Shown: positions 1-4,721 of the stretch, one piece after another
Layout: each line of letters opens with the position of its first letter
How positions within the stretch are numbered: the first letter of the stretch is position 1
NCBI GenBank assembly: GCA_904394195.1
Contig: CAJFNH010000017.1
Coordinates: 1 to 14,981 of the forward strand
Source of the DNA: Candidatus Gallimonas caecicola
GTDB taxonomy: Bacteria > Bacillota > Clostridia > Christensenellales > Borkfalkiaceae
DNA: 14,981 bases
Direction: 5' to 3'
Position numbers and translations under genes: made by a program
Notes under the pieces: generated by a model
Database searches by the model: none
The model's input: only the letters and a program-made list of their open reading frames with translations
Told to the model about the DNA's origin: nothing

Positions 1-1108
1 TCATCTCGATGCCGCGATGGCTGCCGTCCGCGGCGCGCACCAGAAGGGTGGCGAGCGCGATGCCCTCCGCGCGCACGCCCATTTCGCCGCGCACGAGATT
101 GGCCTCCGCGCGCTGGAGCGTGACCGCCTGCAGCGTATCCGAAAAATCCAGTCCCGATGAGAGCGCCGCCCGCCCCGACACGCGCTCGGCAAAACAGACC
201 GTCTCGCCCGTGCCTTCGCTCCCGCTCTCCGAATAACCCAGTTTTACGCAGTTGGTGCGCGAAAAGGCGTCCGTCACGCCGTCCACCAGGGTCTCTTCGC
301 AGATGACGCCCTGCGCGCGCAGGGTGAGCGTTGCGCGGATGCGGCACTTGCCCTTTTCCTCGTCCGCGTCGGCAGTCAGGCTGACTTCGGGCACGGTGAC
401 CCTGACCTGCGCGCGGCAGCCCGCCTGCGCGCTGTCGCAGGGAATATCGATGCGGAAGGGCACCAATCTTTCGAAAGAGGCGGGCTCCTCGCCGCGCAGC
501 GCGAGCACGCCGAGGAAGACCTCCCCCTCCGCGCACAGCGTGCCTGCCGAGCAGGTGACGCCCGTGATATGCACCGTCTCGGCATGCTGCAGGATATCGC
601 CGATGCGCTCTACTTCGAAGTCATCCTCCACTTCCGTGGCGCCGCCAAAGAGGTGCGCCGTATAGACGGTGACGGGATCGCGCCTGCACACGAGCTCCCC
701 GCCCGAAAGATAGTCAAAGTTCTGTTCGCCGAACACGGCGATATCGGCGCCGAGGAGCGCCGTTACGAAGATGCTGGCGCCCTCCCTGCGCACCGAGACG
801 TTCTCGACGGCGAGCTGCGCGCGCACGTTGTGCGCGGGGACGAGGCGTTCATCCCGCGCGACGGCGGAAAATTCCACCCCTTTTTCGGCGCGGCACACCC
901 GCCGTTCCGCATCCTCGTACACAATGGAAAAGTGCGCCCTGCCATAATAGCGCACCTCGCCGTTGCCGGCTTCCACGCCCGCAAGATGCGCGCTCGTATG
1001 CGCCGAGAGCACCGTCTCCGCCTCGGGGAAGCGGCACTCCACCGCCGTCTGCGCGCCGAGCCCGAACAATTTGCCGTATCCGCGGAAGGTTTCCGTCTGC
1101 GTTTTCAT
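1..1108 (-). CDS. SPOCS/DUF3794 domain protein, C-terminus cut by window edge
   Basis: Reading the minus strand from an ATG at 1108 gives an open frame of 369 codons that runs off the window at base 1, so the C-terminus is missing. It begins MKTQTETFRGYGKLFGLGAQ. It contains repeated beta-rich blocks of the kind seen in DUF3794 (SPOCS) proteins, for example GEVRYYGRAHFSIVYEDAER near residues 50-70 and a second block near residues 170-240. Family members such as SipL of Clostridioides difficile act in spore coat or envelope assembly and usually end in a LysM domain, which would lie outside the window. A GGGAG sequence sits 8 bases before the ATG. The gene is divergent from veg across a 130-bp gap. 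Family assignment is fairly secure; the precise sporulation role is inference. Confidence 0.82.
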   Translation of the reverse strand, partial: MKTQTETFRGYGKLFGLGAQTAVECRFPEAETVLSAHTSAHLAGVEAGNGEVRYYGRAHFSIVYEDAERRVCRAEKGVEFSAVARDERLVPAHNVRAQLAVENVSVRREGASIFVTALLGADIAVFGEQNFDYLSGGELVCRRDPVTVYTAHLFGGATEVEDDFEVERIGDILQHAETVHITGVTCSAGTLCAEGEVFLGVLALRGEEPASFERLVPFRIDIPCDSAQAGCRAQVRVTVPEVSLTADADEEKGKCRIRATLTLRAQGVICEETLVDGVTDAFSRTNCVKLGYSESGSEGTGETVCFAERVSGRAALSSGLDFSDTLQAVTLQRAEANLVRGEMGVRAEGIALATLLVRAADGSHRGIEM

Positions 1109-1141
1109 CGTTTCCACTCCCAAAAAAGAATTTTTCCCTTC

Positions 1142-1170
1142 ATCGTATGCGGAAAGATCCTTCCTTATGC
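1142..1170 (-). promoter_or_regulatory. possible sigma-E-type sporulation promoter of the DUF3794 gene
   Basis: On the minus strand GCATAAG (1170-1164) is followed after 14 bases by CATACGAT (1149-1142). This resembles the mother-cell sigma-E pattern (about KMATATT, then CATACAnT), with mismatches in both elements. Transcription would start near 1134, giving a 5' leader of about 26 bases before the ATG at 1108. The match is suggestive only, but it agrees with the sporulation assignment of the gene. Confidence 0.35.
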
Positions 1171-1204
1171 CGCGGGACAGGCGTCGAAGTCGGGCGAAGC
1201 GGGG

Positions 1205-1210
1205 TATATT
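1205..1210 (+). promoter_or_regulatory. possible -10 element of veg
   Basis: TATATT lies 29 bases before the veg start codon. No convincing -35 hexamer sits 16-18 bases further upstream, so this is a weak call resting on position and the -10 match alone. Confidence 0.3.
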
Positions 1211-1238
1211 TTGCGGAGAGTTTGTCTAAAATCAGAGC

Positions 1239-1517
1239 ATGATCAAGCCGAACAACGATATTGCGCGCGTCAAACGCCGCATCCGTACCTATCAGTCCAA
1301 ACAGGTGAACGTAACCGTACGCCTGGGCAGGAACAAAGTACAGCGCTTTTGCGGCACCCTGACGGGCGTATATCCCGCCCTGTTCACAGTGCGCCCCGAC
1401 GACGAGAACTTTCTTGGGCGGACCGCCTATTCCTACTCCGACGTGCTGTGCGGCAGCATCGATATCCGGCCGTCGGAACAAAAAGAGCCCCCGGGAGAGT
1501 CTCCCGAGGGTGGATAA
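1239..1517 (+). CDS. veg: Veg family protein (DUF1021)
   Basis: A 92-residue protein beginning MIKPNNDIARVKRRIRTYQS. It has the family pattern of a basic N-terminus, then VTVRLGRNKVQRFCGTLTGV, YPALFTVRP and a YSYSDVLCGS block, which aligns with the Veg segment containing YPSVF and SYSYADILT. Bacillus Veg is a small, highly expressed protein linked to biofilm control. An in-frame TAA lies just upstream, so the ATG at 1239 is the only good start. No close Shine-Dalgarno is visible; GGAGAG lies 18 bases away. The last residues (KEPPGESPEGG) look unlike the family and are encoded by DNA that forms the terminator of a minus-strand RNA. The only plus-strand gene in the window. Confidence 0.88.
   Translation: MIKPNNDIARVKRRIRTYQSKQVNVTVRLGRNKVQRFCGTLTGVYPALFTVRPDDENFLGRTAYSYSDVLCGSIDIRPSEQKEPPGESPEGG
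1480..1510 (-). terminator. intrinsic terminator of candidate small RNA B, inside the veg 3' end
   Basis: On the minus strand a 10-bp stem (CCCTCGGGAG pairing with CTCCCGGGGG, one G-T pair) with a 3-base loop is followed by CTCTTTTTG. The T-run is only on the minus-strand side, so it cannot be a standard terminator for veg, whose last codons it overlaps. Confidence 0.75.
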
Positions 1518-1640
1518 GACAGGCGCTTACAAGTTTTCCCCCGCTTGCGCGTCGCGGCGGCTCCCGGCACTGCCATCTTGCGGCAGCCGCCCCGCATCTT
1601 TGTCCGCTTTTTTCGCCGGAGAGTTCTCTCCTCCCCTGAC
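1480..1640 (-). ncRNA. candidate small RNA B (about 160 nt), convergent with veg
   Basis: The minus strand shows an extended -10 promoter (TGTTACAAT at 1655-1647) and, about 160 bases later, a clear intrinsic terminator, with no plausible protein gene between them. The interior is strongly structured: GGAGA-GAAC-TCTCC (near 1631-1618) and a GC-rich hairpin closed by GGCGGC/GCCGCC that encloses TGCC/GGCA. The 3' end runs antisense to the last codons of veg. Size is in the range of 6S RNA, but I could not trace a 6S core. A stretch near 1620-1595 resembles the 3' half of a glycine aptamer, but the P3 region is missing and no gene follows. Identity unknown. Confidence 0.5.
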
Positions 1641-1646
1641 ACCTGT

Positions 1647-1704
1647 ATTGTAACACATGTTTGTAAAAAAATCCGCACGGAATTGTAATCAATTTGTAAA
1701 AAAA
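1647..1704 (-). promoter_or_regulatory. promoter of small RNA B with three phased TTACAA elements
   Basis: Minus strand: an extended -10 (TGT-TACAAT, hexamer 1652-1647) with no recognisable -35 hexamer. Upstream lie TTTTTTTACAA (1671-1661), ATTACAA (1689-1683) and TTTTTTTACAA (1704-1694). Steps between copies are 22 and 11 bp, about two turns and one turn of the helix. The arrangement is identical in the promoter of small RNA A. Confidence 0.55.
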
Positions 1705-1751
1705 CGATGAACGTGTTTTTTGCAACACAAGCAACATGCCCCGCAGCGCAC

Positions 1752-1779
1752 AAAAAACCCGCAGAAAAACTCCTGCGGG
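1752..1779 (-). terminator. intrinsic terminator of candidate small RNA A
   Basis: Minus strand CCCGCAG, an 8-9 base loop, then CTGCGGG followed directly by TTTTTTG. The T-run on the minus side fixes the orientation. Confidence 0.8.
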
Positions 1780-1866
1780 GGGTTGGGAGAGATGCGCCGA
1801 TGCGGATGGGTCTGCGGCGCACGGTATGAGCGAAACAGCGGTCCGGGGGGACCCTTTTGTTTTTAC
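1752..1866 (-). ncRNA. candidate small RNA A (about 115 nt)
   Basis: An extended -10 promoter (TGTTATAAT) and an intrinsic terminator bracket about 115 bases with no plausible coding sequence. Three stem-loops can be read: GGTCC-CCCC-GGACC (1853-1840); TGCGCCG/CGGCGCA, a perfect 7-bp stem with a 15-base loop (1821-1793); and the terminator. Single-stranded C-rich stretches (ACCCATCC in the second loop, TCTCTCCCAACC before the terminator) look like the anti-Shine-Dalgarno motifs of trans-acting small RNAs in Firmicutes. GGGTC near 1852 could alternatively pair with GACCC in the loop. No known RNA family was recognised; function is inference. Confidence 0.55.
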
Positions 1867-1872
1867 ACCATG

Positions 1873-1928
1873 ATTATAACAGACAGTTGTAAAAAAATCG
1901 CCACAAAATTGTAAAAAAGTTGTAAATT
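1873..1928 (-). promoter_or_regulatory. promoter of small RNA A with three phased TTACAA elements
   Basis: Minus strand extended -10 TGT-TATAAT (hexamer 1878-1873), with TTTTTTTACAA (1897-1887), CTTTTTTACAA (1919-1909) and ATTTACAA (1927-1920) upstream. The copies step by 22 and 11 bp and sit at exactly the same distances from the -10 as in the promoter of small RNA B. No TTGACA-like -35 is present. Confidence 0.6.
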
Positions 1929-1939
1929 CTTCGCCGGAA

Positions 1940-1975
1940 CAAAAAAAAGCGCTCCCCGCAGGGAGCGCTTTTTCG
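1940..1975 (-). terminator. terminator of the 1983-2864 lipoprotein gene
   Basis: Minus strand AGCGCTCCC-TGC-GGGGAGCGCT followed by a run of eight T residues, starting a few bases after the stop codon. The plus strand also has a short T-run (TTTTTC), so it may work in both directions. Confidence 0.85.
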
Positions 1976-1982
1976 ATCTGAA

Positions 1983-2864
1983 TCAGGAGACCGCGGGAAG
2001 CGTAACGCTCTGCCCGCCGTAGGTATAGACAAGACCGATCTCCGAGGAGCCCTCCGACGAAATACCCACAATGCCGGAGCTTGCCGAGCCTTCGGCATAG
2101 ACCGCGGCCAGATGACCGTCCCTGATCTTGTACACGAGTTTCCCCGCGCCGCTGAACGACACATCGCCCAATTCGCCCGAAACGGAGGCATCTGCCGCAA
2201 CATAGCCCTTATCGTCGGCGCTGTATGTATATTGCGAGAAGGCGCCCACGAGCGCGCTCTGGTCCATGAGCCCCGCGCTCATCATCATGACGAACTGTCC
2301 GGCGGCGCCGATCTCCTCGCCGTCTGTGGAAGAACGGATCCAGTTGCCGTTGCTGTCCTTGACGATGAACGTCGCGCCGTCCGCAAAGGAGACATACGCT
2401 TCCGATTCGCCGCTGCCGGCGAGCTCTTCACTCATGCCCAGCGCGGCAAGCAGATTTTCCGAGCCGTCAAACTTGAAATCATACTTGAACGATACATGCA
2501 GCGCATTATCGGCAACGGTGAGCGTTGCGCTCGACGTCATGTCGATGTTCAGATTTGCCGCCTCCGTGAGCTGGGTATCGCCCACCGAAACGCCCTCCGT
2601 GCTCACGTTGACTTTGTAGGTCATCTCATATTCCACGCGATAGTTTGGCGCTTCCGCCGTCTCATCCGCAACCGTCTGCACGGGCGCCGACGCCCCGCCG
2701 GAGGTGCGGAACGCGGACGCCGCCATCGCGCTGTCCCACTGTTCCGCCGTGACCTCCTCTCCTCTCATATTCTTTGCCTTGGACACCGTACTGCATCCCG
2801 CGAATGAAATGAGCAGGCAGCCCGAAAGCGCCACACAACCAACTGCAAAAAATCCCTTTTTCAT
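1983..2864 (-). CDS. lipoprotein of unknown function, paralogue of 13006-13722
   Basis: A 293-residue protein starting MKKGFFAVGC with a hydrophobic signal segment and a lipobox FAGC, so Cys24 is the expected lipidated residue and the protein should sit on the outer face of the membrane. The mature part is rich in beta-strand-like and Ser/Gly/Ala stretches and has no recognised catalytic motif. It shares a set of ordered blocks with the lipoprotein at 13006-13722: VTAEQWDSAM near the N-terminus, KDSNGNWI, KGYVAAD, K-x-RDGHLAAVY and a final TYGGQSVTLP. A strong Shine-Dalgarno (AGGAGG) precedes the ATG, with a sigma-A-like promoter upstream and a terminator after the stop, so it is a single-gene unit. 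Function unknown. Confidence 0.85.
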   Translation of the reverse strand: MKKGFFAVGCVALSGCLLISFAGCSTVSKAKNMRGEEVTAEQWDSAMAASAFRTSGGASAPVQTVADETAEAPNYRVEYEMTYKVNVSTEGVSVGDTQLTEAANLNIDMTSSATLTVADNALHVSFKYDFKFDGSENLLAALGMSEELAGSGESEAYVSFADGATFIVKDSNGNWIRSSTDGEEIGAAGQFVMMMSAGLMDQSALVGAFSQYTYSADDKGYVAADASVSGELGDVSFSGAGKLVYKIRDGHLAAVYAEGSASSGIVGISSEGSSEIGLVYTYGGQSVTLPAVS

Positions 2865-2899
2865 ATTTCCCTCCTGTTAAGGAATAAATTTATAGTTCC

Positions 2900-2927
2900 A
2901 TCATACCACTTTTTCAGAAAATGTCAA
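2900..2927 (-). promoter_or_regulatory. sigma-A-type promoter of the 1983-2864 lipoprotein gene
   Basis: Minus strand TTGACA (2927-2922), a 16-base spacer and TATGAT (2905-2900), about 36 bases before the ATG at 2864. Confidence 0.7.
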
Positions 2928-2950
2928 GCCCCAAAAAGATTTTTCTGAAA

Positions 2951-2979
2951 AATAAAATAAAGCGCGCCGTTCGGCGCGC
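2951..2979 (-). terminator. terminator of the hemolysin III-like gene
   Basis: Minus strand GCGCGCC-GAAC-GGCGCGC followed by TTTATTTTATTTTT, beginning about 15 bases after the stop at 2993. Confidence 0.85.
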
Positions 2980-2992
2980 CGGAAGCAATTCT

Positions 2993-3685
2993 TCAGATGA
3001 GAAGAAGCAGGATGCTGACAAACTGCAGCGCGGTGCCCGCGATGTCGAACAGGTGCCAGACGGGGTGAAACCAGCGCAGTTTTTTGCCGAGCGCGAAAAA
3101 CACGATGCCCACCGTGTAGGCAATACCGCCCGCCAGTAAAAAATACAGGCTTGCCGCAGAGACGCTTGCAAGCAGCTGACCGAAGACGGCGAGCGCCATC
3201 CAGCCCTCGACCACATACAGCGCCATGGAAACGGCCTTGACGACCTTGTTGTTCATGGCGATGGCGTTCATGGTGATGCCTGCGGCGGCGCACGCCCATT
3301 GCAGCGCAAACACGGTCCAGCCCGCCGCCGTACCGCCCAGCGCGATAAGGCAGAAGGGAGAATAGGTGCCCGCGATCAGCAAGAAGATGGTGCAATGGTC
3401 GAAGATGCGGAACACCCCCTTCGCCTTGCCGTCAGGCAAAAAATGGTAGAGCGCGCTCATCGTGTAGAGCGCGACCGCCCCGAAGCCGAACAGCGAGACG
3501 GCAACGAGCGCCGTTACGTCCGGATAGGCGAGTACGGCAAGCACGATCCAGAATACGAGCCCGAGCGCACCGCCCGCAATATGCGAGACGGCATTGAACA
3601 CCTCCTCGCCCTTGGTATAAAAGGAGAAAAATCTCCCGTCCTTTGTCGTTGTCCCCTTTTCGGGCGCCACAGCCGCTGCCTGCAT
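2993..3685 (-). CDS. hemolysin III / PAQR-family membrane protein (TrhA/YqfA type)
   Basis: A 230-residue, seven-helix membrane protein. Family signature positions are present: His35 in SHIAGGALG, SALYH ending at His81, the FDHCTIFLLIAGTYSPF block with Asp96-His97, and HPVWH with His207 and His211. These residues form the metal site of PAQR proteins. Bacterial members are called hemolysin III or TrhA, and the family has been tied to membrane homeostasis; the hemolysin name is historical. An upstream in-frame ATG at 3742 is possible, but the ATG at 3685 has GGAGG eight bases before it, so it is preferred. It has its own promoter and terminator. Confidence 0.88.
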   Translation of the reverse strand: MQAAAVAPEKGTTTKDGRFFSFYTKGEEVFNAVSHIAGGALGLVFWIVLAVLAYPDVTALVAVSLFGFGAVALYTMSALYHFLPDGKAKGVFRIFDHCTIFLLIAGTYSPFCLIALGGTAAGWTVFALQWACAAAGITMNAIAMNNKVVKAVSMALYVVEGWMALAVFGQLLASVSAASLYFLLAGGIAYTVGIVFFALGKKLRWFHPVWHLFDIAGTALQFVSILLLLI

Positions 3686-3723
3686 CAAACGTTCCTCCTT
3701 TGCCGTGCGTGTTGTTCGCTCAT

Positions 3724-3752
3724 AGTATATGACAGGCGGCAAAAAAGCGCAA
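3724..3752 (-). promoter_or_regulatory. probable promoter of the hemolysin III-like gene
   Basis: Minus strand TTGCGC (3752-3747), a 17-base spacer and TATACT (3729-3724), about 39 bases before the start at 3685. A perfect TTGACA lies a little further upstream (3762-3757), but no -10 is correctly spaced from it. Confidence 0.5.
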
Positions 3753-3789
3753 CCTACTTGTCAAGGCTCTGTCTCTCCTCCTTTTTTTG

Positions 3790-3822
3790 CCCTTTCTATC
3801 CGGAAAAATCCCCGTTCTATCC
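3790..3822 (-). repeat. short direct repeat GGATAGAA-N-GGG, two copies
   Basis: The minus strand reads GGATAGAACGGGG, seven bases, then GGATAGAAAGGG. The copies are about 21 bp apart and lie just downstream of the terminator at 3826-3862, between two minus-strand genes. It could be an operator or chance; nothing else in the window carries it. Confidence 0.3.
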
Positions 3823-3825
3823 ATA

Positions 3826-3862
3826 AAAAGGGCCGTTCTACTCACGGTAGAGCGGCCCTTTT
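3826..3862 (-). terminator. strong intrinsic terminator closing the pfl operon
   Basis: A 16-bp near-perfect stem (AAAAGGGCCG-TTCTAC pairing with GTAGAG-CGGCCCTTTT, one G-T pair) with a 5-base loop. The minus strand ends it with CCCTTTTTATGG. It starts about 18 bases after the stop of the zinc-ribbon gene and is the first clear terminator downstream of pflA. Confidence 0.85.
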
Positions 3863-3879
3863 GCACAAAAATACATGCC

Positions 3880-4155
3880 TCATCTCAAAAAAATGATGAG
3901 AAGAATGATGACGACGGCAACCACGGTGCCGACGGCATAACAGACGGTGCGGATCTTTTTCTTTTTATTTTCGTCCATCGGGGCATAGCCCGCAGGCACG
4001 AGCGTGCCGCCGCAATACGGACAGCGCGTCATATGATCGAGCACACTCTTGCCGCAGTGCGGGCAGGGCAGCGCATGCTTTTCCAGCCGCGCCCTGTGCC
4101 TTGCCGCGCGCGCCTCTTCGCGCGCGAGCCGTTCCTCTTCGGTGCGCCGCGCCAT
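3880..4155 (-). CDS. zinc-ribbon protein with C-terminal membrane anchor
   Basis: A 91-residue protein. The first 30 residues are charged and probably helical (MARRTEEERLAREEARAARH). A zinc ribbon follows with CPHC and CPYC pairs (CxxC-x11-CxxC, about residues 31-49), and then a basic stretch and one membrane helix ending IILLIIFLR. No enzymatic motif is seen. The ATG at 4155 lies one base after the TGA of the glycyl-radical-domain gene (TGACATG), so translation is probably coupled to it; a longer start at 4194 would overlap that gene. Its place at the end of the pfl operon suggests a role near PFL or simply co-transcription. Function unknown. Confidence 0.75.
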   Translation of the reverse strand: MARRTEEERLAREEARAARHRARLEKHALPCPHCGKSVLDHMTRCPYCGGTLVPAGYAPMDENKKKKIRTVCYAVGTVVAVVIILLIIFLR

Positions 4156-4156
4156 G

Positions 4157-4393
4157 TCACATGCTCTCGTGGATGGTACGCGCGATGACGTCATCCTGCT
4201 GTTCTTTGGTCAGCTTGTTGAAGTTCACCGCGTACCCGCTCACACGGATGGTGAGCTGGGGATATTTTTCGGGGTGCTTCTGCGCGTCCAGAAGCGTCTC
4301 GCGGTTGAACACGTTGACGTTCAGGTGATATCCGCCGTCCGCAACATAGGCATCCAGCATGTTGACCAGGTTTTCCGCTCTCTCGTTTGCCAT
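4157..4393 (-). CDS. free-standing glycyl-radical domain of split pyruvate formate-lyase
   Basis: A 78-residue protein matching the C-terminal end of PFL: HLNVNVFNRETLLDAQKHPE, then YPQLTIRVSGYAVNF, with Gly53 as the residue expected to carry the radical, and LTKEQQDDVIARTIHESM. GrcA/YfiD of enterobacteria is a comparable autonomous domain that repairs damaged PFL. Here, however, the upstream PFL core has no such domain of its own, so this protein is likely an obligatory subunit. Translation starts at an ATG with GGAGG eight bases before it. The core gene ends 328 bp upstream. The next gene starts one base after the stop. A GrcA-like spare part working with a second, intact PFL elsewhere in the genome is the alternative. 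Confidence 0.9.
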   Translation of the reverse strand: MANERAENLVNMLDAYVADGGYHLNVNVFNRETLLDAQKHPEKYPQLTIRVSGYAVNFNKLTKEQQDDVIARTIHESM

Positions 4394-4430
4394 AGTATTT
4401 TCCTCCTGTATTTACGATATGAAATGTTCT

Positions 4431-4461
4431 GCCGCGCACGCGGCTTTTGCGGAAAGGTGAA
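4431..4461 (+). repeat. direct repeat copy 1 (31 bp, palindromic head)
   Basis: GCCGC-GCAC-GCGGC followed by TTTTGCGGAAAGGTGAA. It matches the copy at 4558-4588 at 29 of 31 positions. The head is a 5-bp hairpin and both copies have the same orientation, 127 bp apart, as in REP-like extragenic repeats. Confidence 0.7.
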
Positions 4462-4557
4462 GCCGTCCTTGCTATGAAATCCTGTGCGCAAGCAAGGTTG
4501 CCCTTGCTATAATGACGTTGCGCAAGGAAGTTTGCCTTCCGCTGCGCGCCCCTATTT

Positions 4558-4588
4558 GCCGCTCACGCGGCTTATGCGGAAAGGTGAA
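4558..4588 (+). repeat. direct repeat copy 2 (31 bp, palindromic head)
   Basis: GCCGC-TCAC-GCGGC followed by TTATGCGGAAAGGTGAA, differing at two positions from the copy at 4431-4461. The difference inside the hairpin head falls in the loop, so the stem is preserved. Confidence 0.7.
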
Positions 4589-4679
4589 TGCGCGGGCGCT
4601 ACAACTGTTGCGACTGCCCGCGCAGAGGAAAACCGAACGCAGAGCCTTTGGCGAACGTTGGGTTTTCCTTCAACTCACG

Positions 4680-4711
4680 ACGTTTCTTTTCGTCAGTTCG
4701 AAAAGAAACGT
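4680..4711 (-). repeat. perfect 13-bp inverted repeat after the PFL core stop
   Basis: ACGTTTCTTTTCG and its exact complement flank a 6-base loop, starting 10 bases after the stop codon of the PFL core on the minus strand. No T-run follows (CGTGAGTTGAAGG), so it is not a classical terminator. It could protect or process the 3' end of the core transcript. Confidence 0.7.
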
Positions 4712-4721
4712 GTGAACCCTT

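Larger units (their letters stand above)
4394..4721 (-). other. 328-bp hairpin-rich region separating the two PFL parts
   Basis: No convincing gene is seen. On the minus strand, in order: a perfect 13-bp hairpin just after the PFL core stop (4711-4680), a GGAAAACC/GGTTTTCC long hairpin (4668-4627), a TGCGCGGGC/GCCCGCGCA hairpin (4624-4589), GCCGC-GTGA-GCGGC (4571-4558), GGAAG/CTTCC (4540-4526), GCAAGG-GCAA-CCTTGC (4506-4491) and GCCGC-GTGC-GCGGC (4444-4431). None is followed by a T-run, so none reads as a normal terminator. No good promoter for the downstream gene was found. It may be a processed or stabilising mRNA spacer, or inserted repeat DNA. Confidence 0.6.

Noticed and set aside
1590..1640. 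Glycine riboswitch in the minus-strand unit
   Set aside because: GGAGAG...CTCTCCGGCGAAAAAAGCGG resembles part of the aptamer, but the conserved P3 portion is absent and no glycine gene follows.
4157..4721. Simple frameshift or sequencing error explaining the PFL split
   Set aside because: The gap is 328 bp, not one or two bases, and the small gene has its own ATG and strong ribosome-binding site.
4394..4721. Self-splicing intron in pfl
   Set aside because: Too short for a group II intron, no GUGYG start or domain V-like hairpin was seen, and a stop and a new start flank the interval.
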